From Novosphingobium profundi (GTDB lineage Bacteria > Pseudomonadota > Alphaproteobacteria > Sphingomonadales > Sphingomonadaceae): 64,000 nucleotides of DNA. The notes beneath the pieces were generated by a model. It saw only the letters and a program-made list of their open reading frames with translations, had not been told where the DNA came from and searched no databases. The position numbers and the translations under genes were made by a program. The stretch's first letter is position 1. Each line of letters starts with the position of its first letter. Positions 46,708-55,803 of the stretch are shown piece by piece. Location of the stretch: assembly GCF_018491765.1 (NCBI RefSeq), contig NZ_JABWCU010000006.1, forward strand, positions 248,001 to 312,000, written 5' to 3'.

Positions 46708-48018
46708 TCAGGTCGTGAGCGGCTCGGTCGGAAGCCGCATTTCCACGCAGAACCCGCCGTCGGTACGGTTGCGCGCGGCGATCGTGCCGCGATGGAGTCG
46801 CACCGCGCGCGAGGCGATCGCCAGACCGAGGCCGAAGCTGCTCGTGTGTCCGGACCCGCGGACGAAGGGCTGGAACATGGCATCGACCTTGTCTGCGGGG
46901 ATGCCGGGCCCCTCGTCCGCGATCGTGATGAGGACTTCGCGGTCGCGTTCGGGCTCGGCGACGCGCACCCAGATCCGCCCGCGCAACGGCGAGAAACGCA
47001 AGGCATTGCGCAGCACGTTCTCGATCGCGCGGCGCATGAGTTCGGAATTGCCGCGCACGAGCGGGACGTCGTTGCGCAAATCCGTGGTGAGGGCGATGGT
47101 GATGTCTTCGGGCTCGGCCTCGTAGCGCACGTCCTCGACCACGCTTTCGGTGACCCCGGCGATGTCGAAGTAATCGTCACCAGCCGAGCCGTCGTTTTCG
47201 GCACGAGCTAGCGTGAGCAGTTCGCCGACGAGCGCGTCGAGGCGGGCGACTTCGTGGCCGACCCGTTCGAGCGCCTGTCCCGAGCGTTGCGGCGAGCGCT
47301 CGGCGAGCGCGAGCGCGAGCTGGATGCGCGCGAGCGGCGAACGCAATTCGTGGCTGACGTCGTGGAGCAGCCGGTCGCGCCCTTCGACGAGCTCCTCGAG
47401 TTGGCGGGCCATGCGGTCGAAGTCGCGCGAGAGATCGGCGATCTCGTCGCGTCGCGAGCCCATGCGCGGCAGGAGCCGGACCGACAGGTCACCCCGCGCG
47501 AGCTGTTCGAAACCGCGCCGCAGATGGTTGATCGGAGAGGCGAGATACCAGGCGAGCAGGCTGGCGAAGACCAGTCCCGCCGCGATCCCCGGCAGAAGGA
47601 CGACGGGGGGCAGATTGAGAATCCGAACCGGGCGCGCGTCGGGAAAGCTGAAGCGCACGATATAGGCCTGCCCGTCGGGCGCGGTGGTGGCGGCATCGTG
47701 CACGCCGGTCTGGGGCGGGACCGGGGGCCGCTTCCATTGGCCGTTGGCGGCCGCCTGCGCGGGGTGGAGCGAGAGGTGTTTGCGCGTGACGGCGGGCAGG
47801 GCGCGTTCGAGCGCGCGGTATTCGGCAAGGCCGCCGTGGTGGAGCGCGTTGCGCGCGGCCATGACCACGCCGGGCGCGACGTCGTTCCTCAGCACGATCG
47901 CAGGGGGCTCGCCCTTGTCGAGGGTCAGCGTGACGAGCAGCCAGATGCCTTGCGACACCGCGAAGTAGGTGAACAGGAAGGCGACCAGGATCTTCCAGAA
48001 CAGGCGCTGGCGGATCAT
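46708..48018 (-). CDS. Sensor histidine kinase (CpxA-like)
   Basis: A 436-residue membrane kinase: an N-terminal span (LFWKILVAFLFTYFAVSQGI), a periplasmic loop of about 130 residues, a second span (ILNLPPVVLLPGIAAGLVFA), HAMP domain (YLASPINHLRRGFEQLARGD), the phospho-His box LHDVSHELRSPLARIQLALA, and ATPase motifs NVLRNALRFSP, DEGPGIP and FGLGLAIASRAV. It starts inside the stop of the response-regulator gene (ATGA at 48015-48018). An in-frame upstream extension overlaps the regulator and is not part of it. The divergent MacAB-NodT operon is a likely target of the pair. Confidence 0.92.
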   Translation of the reverse strand: MIRQRLFWKILVAFLFTYFAVSQGIWLLVTLTLDKGEPPAIVLRNDVAPGVVMAARNALHHGGLAEYRALERALPAVTRKHLSLHPAQAAANGQWKRPPVPPQTGVHDAATTAPDGQAYIVRFSFPDARPVRILNLPPVVLLPGIAAGLVFASLLAWYLASPINHLRRGFEQLARGDLSVRLLPRMGSRRDEIADLSRDFDRMARQLEELVEGRDRLLHDVSHELRSPLARIQLALALAERSPQRSGQALERVGHEVARLDALVGELLTLARAENDGSAGDDYFDIAGVTESVVEDVRYEAEPEDITIALTTDLRNDVPLVRGNSELMRRAIENVLRNALRFSPLRGRIWVRVAEPERDREVLITIADEGPGIPADKVDAMFQPFVRGSGHTSSFGLGLAIASRAVRLHRGTIAARNRTDGGFCVEMRLPTEPLTT

Positions 48019-48749
48019 GACAGGTTCAGCCGGTAGCCCACGCCGCGCACCGTCTCGATCCCCGCCGCGCCCCCGCTCCCCGCCTCGAGCTTGAGGCGCA
48101 GGTTGCTGACGTGGACGTCGATCGAACGGTCGTAGGATTGGCGGGCACGGCCAAGGCCTCTCAGCGAAAGTTCGTCCTTGGTCGCCACGGCCTCGCCGCC
48201 ACGCACGAGCAGGACAAGGATGTTGAACTCGGTGGGGGTGAGCTCGAGCGCGCGCCCTTGCCACAGCGCGCGCCGCTCGGGGACCTGAATCTCGAGCGCG
48301 CCGGCGCGCAGGGTGGGCGTGGCCGCGAAGGTCTGGCCCGGGAGCGGTCGCTGGCGGCGCAGGATGGCGCGCAGCCGGGCGACCAGTTCGCGCGGGAAGC
48401 AGGGCTTGGCGACATAGTCGTCGGCGCCCAGTTCGAGACCGATCACACGGTCGATCTCGTCGCCGCGCGCGGTCAACATGAGCACGGGTACCTCGCTCGT
48501 CTCGCGAAGGCGCCGCAGCACGTCGATGCCGCTGAGGCCCGGCATCATGATGTCGAGCACGACCACGTCGTGCCCGCCTTCGAGCGCGCGCGCGATGCCC
48601 TGTACGCCATTCGCGACGGCATCCACGACGAAGCCTTCGCTCTCCAGGTATTCGCCCAGGAGCGCGGCCAGCTCGACGTCGTCGTCGATCAGCAGGATGC
48701 GCTTGGCGCCCTCGTCGCTTGCTTCGTTCACCGCCCGCAGATGCCGCAT
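48015..48749 (-). CDS. OmpR/CpxR-type response regulator
   Basis: A 244-residue regulator. Receiver domain: RILLIDDDVELAALLGEYLE, phosphoacceptor Asp in HDVVVLDIMMPGLSG, VLMLTARGDEIDRVIGLELG and DDYVAKPCFPREL. Output domain of the OmpR winged-helix type: LELTPTEFNILVLLVRGGEA, YDRSIDVHVSNLRLKLE, IETVRGVGYRL. It is divergent from macA with 94 bases between, so it probably controls that efflux operon and its own. Partner kinase is co-transcribed. Confidence 0.94.
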   Translation of the reverse strand: MRHLRAVNEASDEGAKRILLIDDDVELAALLGEYLESEGFVVDAVANGVQGIARALEGGHDVVVLDIMMPGLSGIDVLRRLRETSEVPVLMLTARGDEIDRVIGLELGADDYVAKPCFPRELVARLRAILRRQRPLPGQTFAATPTLRAGALEIQVPERRALWQGRALELTPTEFNILVLLVRGGEAVATKDELSLRGLGRARQSYDRSIDVHVSNLRLKLEAGSGGAAGIETVRGVGYRLNLS

Positions 48750-48843
48750 CGGCTTTTCCTTGTCAGCGCCGGAAAGGGCATCTTTACAGAAACTTTACGC
48801 GAGACTTGCGAACTTTTTACCCACAAGGACATTCATCCGTTCC

Positions 48844-50061
48844 ATGGCTGGCAGCATGTTGAAATCCCGTCGCACCCTGATTGTCGGCGCCGTCCTCGGT
48901 GCCCTGGTTCTGGCTCTGGTCGTCTGGAAGGTCTTCCTGACCGAACCGGCGGGGCCCGACGTTGCGACCGCCAAGGTCGCGCGCGGCGACATCGAGAAGA
49001 CGGTCGAGGCAACCGGCACGCTGATGCCCAAGGAGCTGGTCAGCGTCGGTGCGCAGGCTTCGGGGCGGATCGAGACGCTCGCGGTCGAAGTGGGCGACAC
49101 GGTCAAGAAAGGCCAGCTGATCGCGCAGATCGATTCGCGCACGCAGGAAAACACACTCAAGACCGCGCAGGCCGACGTCGCCAACATGCAGGCCCAGCTC
49201 GCCAGCGCGAAGGCGACACTGGCGCAGACGCGCGCCGCTTTCGCGCGGCAGAAGGCGCTGGGCGTGGGAGAGGCGACCTCGCAGGCCGATTTCCAGGCCG
49301 CCCAGGCGGAGTACGAGGCGGCGCAGGCGAGCGTCGCTTCGCTGAACGCCCAGATCGAATCCGCGCGCGTTTCGGTCGACAACGCGCAAGTCACGCTGGG
49401 CTACACCAAGGTCACCGCGCCGATGGACGGGGTGATCGTCGCCATCGTCAACAAGCAGGGCACCACGGTCAACGCCAACCAGACGACGCCGACCATCGTC
49501 GTGCTCGCCAAGCTCGACGTCATGACCGTGGAAACCGAAGTCTCCGAGGCCGACGTGATCAACGTGACCCCCGGGCTCTCGGCCTACTTCACGATCCTGG
49601 GCGACCCGGACACGCGCTACAACGGCAAGCTGCGCCTGATCGAGCCGGCGCCCGAATCGATCGTCGACGAGGTCAGCACGAGTTCGTCGAGCTCCTCGAG
49701 CTCGTCGAGCAGCTCGGACTCGGCGATCTACTACAACGCGCTGTTCGACGTCGCCAATCCCGAAAACCGGCTGCGCGCGATGATGACCGCCAAGGTGACG
49801 ATCCTGCTCGACAGCCGCAAGAACGTGCTGACGATCCCTTCCTCGGCGCTCGGCGCGCGCAACAAGGACGGCACTTATGTCGTGCAGGTGCTCGGCGAGG
49901 ACAAGCAGGTCGCCAAGCGCAACGTCAAGATCGGCCTCAACAACAACGTCTCGGCCGAAGTGCTCTCGGGGTTGAAGGAAGGCGACGCGATCGTGGTAAG
50001 CGAGGCGAGCGCGGACAGCAGTTCTTCCGGACGCCGCATGGGCGGTCCGCCGCCGTTCTGA
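48844..50061 (+). CDS. macA: MacA-type periplasmic efflux adaptor with poly-Ser insert
   Basis: A 405-residue membrane-fusion protein: an N-terminal anchor span ([20 protein letters not shown]), lipoyl halves ([20 protein letters not shown] and [20 protein letters not shown]), a coiled-coil hairpin ([20 protein letters not shown]), and beta-barrel plus membrane-proximal domains. Unusual is a run of 12 Ser (residues 280-291) inside the barrel/proximal region, encoded by mixed codons. It links the MacB ATPase to the outer-membrane channel. ATG 48844 gives a good membrane anchor; Met at 48856 is an alternative. Operon macA-macB-nodT. Confidence 0.9.
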   Translation: MAGSMLKSRRTLIVGAVLGALVLALVVWKVFLTEPAGPDVATAKVARGDIEKTVEATGTLMPKELVSVGAQASGRIETLAVEVGDTVKKGQLIAQIDSRTQENTLKTAQADVANMQAQLASAKATLAQTRAAFARQKALGVGEATSQADFQAAQAEYEAAQASVASLNAQIESARVSVDNAQVTLGYTKVTAPMDGVIVAIVNKQGTTVNANQTTPTIVVLAKLDVMTVETEVSEADVINVTPGLSAYFTILGDPDTRYNGKLRLIEPAPESIVDEVSTSSSSSSSSSSSSDSAIYYNALFDVANPENRLRAMMTAKVTILLDSRKNVLTIPSSALGARNKDGTYVVQVLGEDKQVAKRNVKIGLNNNVSAEVLSGLKEGDAIVVSEASADSSSSGRRMGGPPPF

Positions 50062-50074
50062 TCGGGCTGAGGCG

Positions 50075-52075
50075 ATGAACCAGGAAACCGACGTGCAGGC
50101 TGCCACCGACCAGACCCCCGGGGCGGGCGCGCGGGCGCCGCTCCTCTCGCTTGCCCACGTGCGGCGCGAGTACCCTTCGGGCGACACCGTCTTCGCCGCG
50201 CTGAAGGACATCAACCTCGAAGTCCACGCGGGCGAGATGGTCGCCATCGTCGGCCAGTCGGGCTCGGGCAAGTCGACCCTGATGAACATCCTGGGCTGCC
50301 TCGATAGGCCGACTTCGGGCAGCTACAAGGTCAACGGACGCGACGTCAGCCAGTTCGAGCCCGACGAGCTGGCCGCGCTGCGCCGCGAGCATTTCGGCTT
50401 CATTTTCCAGCGCTACCACCTGCTGACCGACCTCACCGCGACCGGCAACGTCGAGGTTCCGGCGGTCTACTCCGGCAGGCCCCGGCGCGAGCGCGCCGAG
50501 CGGGCGCAGCAGATCCTCACCCGCCTTGGCCTTGGCGAGCGCACCGGGCACCGGCCGGGCATGCTCTCGGGCGGCCAGCAGCAGCGCGTCTCGATCGCGC
50601 GCGCGTTGATGAACGGGGGCGAGGTGATCTTCGCCGACGAACCGACCGGCGCGCTCGATTCGGCGAGCGGCGTCGAAGTGATGAACATCCTGGGCGAACT
50701 CCACGCCGAGGGCCACACCGTCATCATCGTCACCCACGACATGGAGGTGGCCGAGCACGCCGAGCGCATCATCGAGATCCGCGACGGCGACATCATCGAC
50801 GATCGCCGCAACCGCGCGCGCACGCACACCGAGCCCCTCTCGCGCCCCGCTGCGGCCGGAAGCGGGGTCGAGCAGGTCGTCGACCGCTTCCGCGAAGCCT
50901 TCCGCATGGCGGTGCTGGCGATGTCGGCGCACAAGCTGCGCACGTTCCTCACGATGCTGGGTATCATCATCGGCATCGCCGCGGTGGTCTCGGTGGTGGC
51001 GCTGGGCAAGGGCTCGCAGGAAAAGATCCTCTCCAACATCTCGAGCCTGGGCACCAGTACGCTGACCGTCTATCCGGGCAAGAGCTTCGGCGACATGCGT
51101 TCGGGCAAGATCGAGACGCTGATGGACACCGACGCCGACGCGCTCTCGAGCCTGCCTTACGTCGACAGCGTGACGCCGAGCGTCTCGACCAGCGTCACCG
51201 CGCGCTACCGCAACGTCTCGGCCACCGCCAACGTCAACGGCGTGGGCGCGGAGTACTTCCGCGTGCGCGGGCTCGAACTGGAATCGGGCAGCCTGTTCGA
51301 CGCCGACGCGGTCACCCGCCTCGAACAGAACGCGGTGATCGACGAGAACACCCGCGACACCCTCTTTCCCGATGGCGAGGAGGCGCTCGGCAAGGTGGTG
51401 GTCTTCGGCAAGGTGCCGATGCGCATCATCGGCATCGTCGGCACGCAGCAGCAGGGTTTCGGTGGCTCGGATTCGCTGACCGTCTATGTGCCCTACACAA
51501 CGGTCATGAGCCGCATGCTCGGCCAGTCGTTTCTCTCGAGCATCACCGTGCGCGTGAGCGACGAGGTCTCGACCGACGCCGCCGAGAGCGGGGTCACCAA
51601 GCTGCTTGAGACGCGGCACGGGACCAAGGACTTCTTCATCTCCAACTCGGACGACATCCGCGAGACGATCACCGCGACGACCCAGACGATGACCTATCTC
51701 ATCGCCGCGATTGCGGTGATCTCGCTGATCGTGGGCGGCATCGGCGTGATGAACATCATGCTCGTCTCGGTTACCGAGCGCACCAGCGAGATCGGCGTGC
51801 GCATGGCGGTGGGCGCGCGCCAGTCCGACATTCTCCAGCAGTTCCTGATCGAGGCGGTGCTGGTGTGTCTGGTCGGCGGCGTGATCGGCGTGCTCATTTC
51901 GCTCGGCATCGGGGTGCTGTTCTCGATGGCCAATCTCGGCTTCGAGATGGTCTATTCCCCGTTCTCGATTGGCGCAGCCTTCGCGTGCTCCACGCTCATC
52001 GGCGTCGCCTTCGGTTTCCTGCCCGCACGCCGGGCCGCGCAGCTCGACCCCGTCGATGCCCTCTCGCGCGATTAA
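50075..52075 (+). CDS. macB: MacB-type ABC transporter (fused ATPase-permease)
   Basis: A 666-residue protein. N-terminal ATPase: Walker [21 protein letters not shown], signature [20 protein letters not shown], Walker [15 protein letters not shown]-loop [18 protein letters not shown]-terminal permease: one span near residue 295-320 ([20 protein letters not shown]), a large periplasmic domain, and three spans near the end ([20 protein letters not shown]...). It exports macrolide-like compounds, peptides or other substrates from the periplasm via MacA and an outer-membrane channel. ATG 50075 is 13 bases after macA. Confidence 0.95.
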   Translation: MNQETDVQAATDQTPGAGARAPLLSLAHVRREYPSGDTVFAALKDINLEVHAGEMVAIVGQSGSGKSTLMNILGCLDRPTSGSYKVNGRDVSQFEPDELAALRREHFGFIFQRYHLLTDLTATGNVEVPAVYSGRPRRERAERAQQILTRLGLGERTGHRPGMLSGGQQQRVSIARALMNGGEVIFADEPTGALDSASGVEVMNILGELHAEGHTVIIVTHDMEVAEHAERIIEIRDGDIIDDRRNRARTHTEPLSRPAAAGSGVEQVVDRFREAFRMAVLAMSAHKLRTFLTMLGIIIGIAAVVSVVALGKGSQEKILSNISSLGTSTLTVYPGKSFGDMRSGKIETLMDTDADALSSLPYVDSVTPSVSTSVTARYRNVSATANVNGVGAEYFRVRGLELESGSLFDADAVTRLEQNAVIDENTRDTLFPDGEEALGKVVVFGKVPMRIIGIVGTQQQGFGGSDSLTVYVPYTTVMSRMLGQSFLSSITVRVSDEVSTDAAESGVTKLLETRHGTKDFFISNSDDIRETITATTQTMTYLIAAIAVISLIVGGIGVMNIMLVSVTERTSEIGVRMAVGARQSDILQQFLIEAVLVCLVGGVIGVLISLGIGVLFSMANLGFEMVYSPFSIGAAFACSTLIGVAFGFLPARRAAQLDPVDALSRD

Positions 52076-52088
52076 GGATGCAGCTTCC

Positions 52089-53468
52089 ATGACCTCGCTT
52101 CGCTCCGCGCTTCCCACGCTTTCGACGCTCGCCGCGCTCCTCCTCACCTCGGGCTGCGCGGTGACGCGCAAGCCTTACGAGGCGCCTGTCCTGCCAACGC
52201 AGGAGGCCTTCTCCTTCGATCAGCCCGGTTCCGCGCGCAGCGCCGATGCGCCGTGGTGGAACGAGTTCGCCGATCCGCAGCTGACCGCGCTCGTGGACCA
52301 GGTGCTTGCCGCCAATGCCGATCTTGCCGCGGCGGGCATCCGCTTGCGCCAGGCGCGCGAGAACGCTGCGCTGACGCGGTGGAACCAGGCCCCGACACTC
52401 GATGCGAGTGCCAGCTCGAGCGCGTCCAAGGCGCTTTCGGGCAATTCGGCCTGGGACAAGAGCAGTGGCCTCTCGCTCGGCGCGTCCTGGGAAGTCGACC
52501 TGTTCGGCAAGCTCGATGCCCAGGCCGACGCGGCGCGCTGGGAAGCCGACGCGACGCAGCAGGATCTGGCCGCAACCCGCCTCGCGCTGATCGGCACGAC
52601 CGCCAGCGCGTGGTGGCAACTGGGGCTTGCCAACGAGCAGGTGACTATCGGCGAGCAGAGCCTCGCCTACCTCCAGAAGCTGCTCCAGCTTGTCCAGCGC
52701 CAGTACGATGCGGGCGCCGTCTCGCGGCTCGAACTGCGTGACGCGCAGCAGAGCGTGGCCGCGCAGGAAGCCTCGCTCACGCAGCTGCGCCAGACCCGGG
52801 TGGAAGTGCTCAAGGCGATTGCCGCGCTGCTTGGCCAGCAGGACTACATCGGCCCCGAACTGACCCGCCTGCCCGAACGCGACTTGCCTGCGATCGCGCC
52901 GGGCGTGCCCTCGACCCTGCTCGCGCGCCGTCCCGACCTCGCGGCGGCCGAACTGCGCCTGCGCGAAACGCTGGCGACGAGCGATGCGACGGTCGCCAGC
53001 TACCTGCCCAGCTTCAGCCTGACCGGCGCGCTCGGAACGGCCAGTTCGGCGCTGCTCGGCTTCGTCGCGAACCCCGCAGCCAGCCTGGGCGCGGCGCTTT
53101 CAGCAGCCGAACTCAACCCCGAGAAGATCCGCCTTGGCACTGCGGTGGCGCGCGCCGAGTACGACGCGGCGCGCGAGGACTTTCGCCAGACCTTCTACGA
53201 CGCCTTGCGCGACACCGAAATCGCGCTCTCGGCGCGCAACCAATACATTGCGCAAGGGACCGCGCTCGATGCCAACTACCTCGCCGCGATGGACGCCGAG
53301 GAACTCTACGAGCGGCAATACCGGGTCGGCTACATTCCGCTGCGCGATTTGCTCGACGCGCAGGAGCGCCTGCGCACCGCGCGCAGCAGCCTGATCCAGA
53401 ACCGCTACGACAAGCTTTCCGCGCAAATTGCCGTCTATCAGGCGCTTGGCGGTGATCCCACCTCCTGA
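52089..53468 (+). CDS. RND/MacAB-type outer-membrane efflux lipoprotein (NodT family)
   Basis: A 459-residue TolC-like protein with a lipoprotein signal (lipobox LTSGC, Cys about residue 20). Two repeats typical of outer-membrane factors follow: DAPWWNEFADPQLTALVDQV, ANADLAAAGIRLRQARENAA and the second half LARRPDLAAAELRLRETLAT, with YDAGAVSRLELRDAQQSVAA. It forms the outer-membrane exit duct for MacAB. ATG 52089 is 13 bases after macB. After the stop, 164 bases without recognised features follow before the TIR gene. Confidence 0.93.
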   Translation: MTSLRSALPTLSTLAALLLTSGCAVTRKPYEAPVLPTQEAFSFDQPGSARSADAPWWNEFADPQLTALVDQVLAANADLAAAGIRLRQARENAALTRWNQAPTLDASASSSASKALSGNSAWDKSSGLSLGASWEVDLFGKLDAQADAARWEADATQQDLAATRLALIGTTASAWWQLGLANEQVTIGEQSLAYLQKLLQLVQRQYDAGAVSRLELRDAQQSVAAQEASLTQLRQTRVEVLKAIAALLGQQDYIGPELTRLPERDLPAIAPGVPSTLLARRPDLAAAELRLRETLATSDATVASYLPSFSLTGALGTASSALLGFVANPAASLGAALSAAELNPEKIRLGTAVARAEYDAAREDFRQTFYDALRDTEIALSARNQYIAQGTALDANYLAAMDAEELYERQYRVGYIPLRDLLDAQERLRTARSSLIQNRYDKLSAQIAVYQALGGDPTS

Positions 53469-53632
53469 GCCTTGCGTCCTGTTGCGTCGCGGCGGGGGTG
53501 TGGTATTTGAATCGGCGTCGGGGGCCTCTGGTAAAACAAGCGTTTACGAAGCCTCCCGGGGGTAACCGCGTGAAATTCCGGCGACTGGCGGTAGGCCGGG
53601 AGCGGGTCGGCGGTGGTTGAGGGTCGCTTGCG

Positions 53633-55246
53633 ATGAATGCACCAGAGGCTGGTAACGCGCAGGAGGGGGGCGTGGAGGCGTCCGGCCGGCACTACCACGC
53701 CTTTATCAGCTACAGCCATGCCGACGAAGTGGCCGCGGGCAACCTGCACCGTTGGCTGGAAGGCTATCGTATCCCCGCGCGTCTGGTGGGTACCCGCACC
53801 GAGCGCGGGACGGTCGGCTCGCGCATTTCCCCGATCTTTCGCGACCGGGCCGAACTGCCTGCGGCGAGCTGCCTTGATTCCGAGGTCGAGCGTGCGCTCG
53901 CGCACTCCGGGGCACTGCTCGTGCTGTGCTCGCCCGAGGCTGCCAGCTCGCGCTGGGTCAACGCCGAGATCGCGCTGTTTCGTCGGCTCCATCCCGACCG
54001 CCCGCTGATTGCGGCCTTGCTGCGCGGCGAGCCGGCCGAGAGTTTTCCCCCCGCGCTGGTCATGCCGGGGCCCGACGGCACCCCGCGCGAGCCGATCGCG
54101 GCCGATTTCCGGCGCGACAAGGACGGGCGGCACCTTGCGCGCCTCAAGATCGTGGCAGGCCTCACCGGCCTCGGGCTCGATCACATTATCCAGCGCGACG
54201 CGCAGCGTCAGATGCGACGCGTGATCGGGATCACGGCTTTGGCCATCTGTCTTGCTTTAGCAATGGCGTTGATGCTGGTGTTCGCGATCCGCGCACAACG
54301 CGAAGCGGACGAGCAACGCCGGCAGGCCGAGGGACTGATCGAATTCATGCTGACGGATCTGCGGGACAAGTTGAAGGGGGTTGGCCGCCTCGACGTTCTG
54401 CAGACGGTCAACGAGCGGGCACTGGGCTATTACGCGGAGCAATCCGACCTTGCCAACCTGCCCGCCGATTCGCTCGAGCGGCGCGCGCGCATCCTCCACG
54501 CCATGGGCGAGGACGATCACCGGCGCGGCGACGTGGCGGGTGCCCAGGCCAAGTTCGAGGAAGCTTCGCGCGTGACCGCCGCGCTCCTTGCCGCCGCACC
54601 CCAGGATCCCGAACGGATCTACGCGCAGGCGCAAAGCGAGTTCTGGCTCGGCTACGTGGTCTTCATGGGCTTCCATCCACGCGAAGCCCTGCCGCATTTC
54701 CGTGCCTATCGCGCGCTGGCCGGCAAGCTGGTCCGGATCGCGCCGAAGAATCCCGACTACCGCCACGAACTGGGTTATGCGCAGGGCAATCTATGCTCGG
54801 TCGGACTGGACGAGCGTGGCGACCCGGCCTTGCTGCCCGAATGCAAGGCCGCGCTCGAGACGATGCTCCAGGTCAGCCGCATGGAGCCGGGCAACCGCGC
54901 CATCGAGGCCGACCTTGCCAACCGCCATGCCTGGTACGGCGATGCCTTGCACAAGCAGGGTGACGACCGCGCGGCGCTCGTCGAACGCGAGAAGCAGCTT
55001 GCGATCGCGCAGGACTTGCGTGCCTTCGACCCTAAGAACGCGACCTACCGGGTCAGTTGGCTGCTTGCGCAGCATTCGACCTCGCTCTTGCGCTACGCGC
55101 TGGGGGACAGGGGCGAGGCGCAGCGCATGCGGGCCGAGGCCCGCGCCGAACTGGCAAGGCTCGTGGCATCGGACCCCGAAAACAACGATTGGAAACTTTG
55201 GCAGAAACGTCTGGCGGAACCGTGGCCGAAGGACATGGTGCACTAA
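53633..55246 (+). CDS. TIR domain protein with TM span and TPR region
   Basis: A 537-residue protein. N-terminal TIR domain (about residues 20-135): YHAFISYSHADEVAAGNLHR, ALAHSGALLVLCSPEAASSR and WVNAEIALFRRLHPDRPLIA; the Glu of SRWVNAE (Glu112) matches the position of the catalytic Glu in NAD-cleaving TIRs. A single membrane span follows (ALAICLALAMALMLVFAI, about residues 202-219), then a helical TPR-like region to the end (AGAQAKFEEASRVTAALLAA, ALPHFRAYRALAGKLVRIAP, ALVEREKQLAIAQDLRAFDP). Probably an NAD-hydrolysing or scaffold TIR on the inner membrane. First of three same-strand genes; a hairpin sits before the next. Confidence 0.8.
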   Translation: MNAPEAGNAQEGGVEASGRHYHAFISYSHADEVAAGNLHRWLEGYRIPARLVGTRTERGTVGSRISPIFRDRAELPAASCLDSEVERALAHSGALLVLCSPEAASSRWVNAEIALFRRLHPDRPLIAALLRGEPAESFPPALVMPGPDGTPREPIAADFRRDKDGRHLARLKIVAGLTGLGLDHIIQRDAQRQMRRVIGITALAICLALAMALMLVFAIRAQREADEQRRQAEGLIEFMLTDLRDKLKGVGRLDVLQTVNERALGYYAEQSDLANLPADSLERRARILHAMGEDDHRRGDVAGAQAKFEEASRVTAALLAAAPQDPERIYAQAQSEFWLGYVVFMGFHPREALPHFRAYRALAGKLVRIAPKNPDYRHELGYAQGNLCSVGLDERGDPALLPECKAALETMLQVSRMEPGNRAIEADLANRHAWYGDALHKQGDDRAALVEREKQLAIAQDLRAFDPKNATYRVSWLLAQHSTSLLRYALGDRGEAQRMRAEARAELARLVASDPENNDWKLWQKRLAEPWPKDMVH

Positions 55247-55256
55247 AATGGAGAGT

Positions 55257-55275
55257 GTCCCCTGAAGGAGGGGAC
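55257..55275 (+). other. Hairpin between TIR gene and next gene
   Basis: GTCCCCT (55257-55263) pairs perfectly with AGGGGAC (55269-55275) around a 5-base loop, without a T-tract. It is 22 bases before the next ATG; it may tune expression of the two downstream genes. Confidence 0.5.
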
Positions 55276-55297
55276 GAGAGATAGAGAGAACCTTCCA

Positions 55298-55774
55298 ATG
55301 TCTACGATCAATTACACCCAGTTTGGGCTTTCGCCCCGTTTCGACCTTGGTCTCGATGAAGTGAACGCCTGTTCGGTCGTCTACGAAGTGTCGCTGAGCG
55401 TGGTGGACGGCCAGATCGTCCTGACCCATGTCGATGCCAAGACCGGCCAGGACTACATTGCGGTTACCGAGAACTGCTACATCACCGTCAAGCTGCTGGG
55501 CGACCAGCTCTACTTGTCCAAGGCCTACGACGCGATCACCACCAAGGAGGAGCTGTCCTCCTACTACGGCGGGCTGGTCTACGAGGACTACAACGAGAAA
55601 CTCGACCGCTACAAGACCGTGCGTTTCCAGGCGCTGTTCAACGAGGGCGGCAAGTACGGCACGGTGCACCCCTTCAACATCAACGTCGATCTGCTGCAGA
55701 AGGCGGCCGATGGCACGGTGAGCTGGACGGGCCTGTCGATCGACCCGGACATCCAGAACCCGCCGCCGCGCTAA
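55298..55774 (+). CDS. Small unknown protein in TIR operon
   Basis: A 158-residue protein, predicted mostly beta: INYTQFGLSPRFDLGLDEVN, ACSVVYEVSLSVVDGQIVLT, ENCYITVKLLGDQLYLSKAY and KYGTVHPFNINVDLLQKAAD. No signal peptide or catalytic motif is evident. Similar proteins in databases have, as I recall, sometimes carried the label nucleotide synthetase, but nothing in the sequence supports such chemistry. The regular strands suggest a small beta-sandwich, perhaps a ligand or protein binder. Its place between the TIR gene and the TPR/Rossmann gene suggests a role in the same system. Confidence 0.65.
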   Translation: MSTINYTQFGLSPRFDLGLDEVNACSVVYEVSLSVVDGQIVLTHVDAKTGQDYIAVTENCYITVKLLGDQLYLSKAYDAITTKEELSSYYGGLVYEDYNEKLDRYKTVRFQALFNEGGKYGTVHPFNINVDLLQKAADGTVSWTGLSIDPDIQNPPPR

Positions 55775-55803
55775 GTCTGAGCGCAGGACATGGAAGCTTG
55801 ACC

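Noticed and set aside
49681..49716. Ser run in MacA as a DNA microsatellite
   Set aside because: The codons are mixed (AGT, TCG, AGC, TCC) without a simple repeat unit, so it is better seen as protein-level low complexity.
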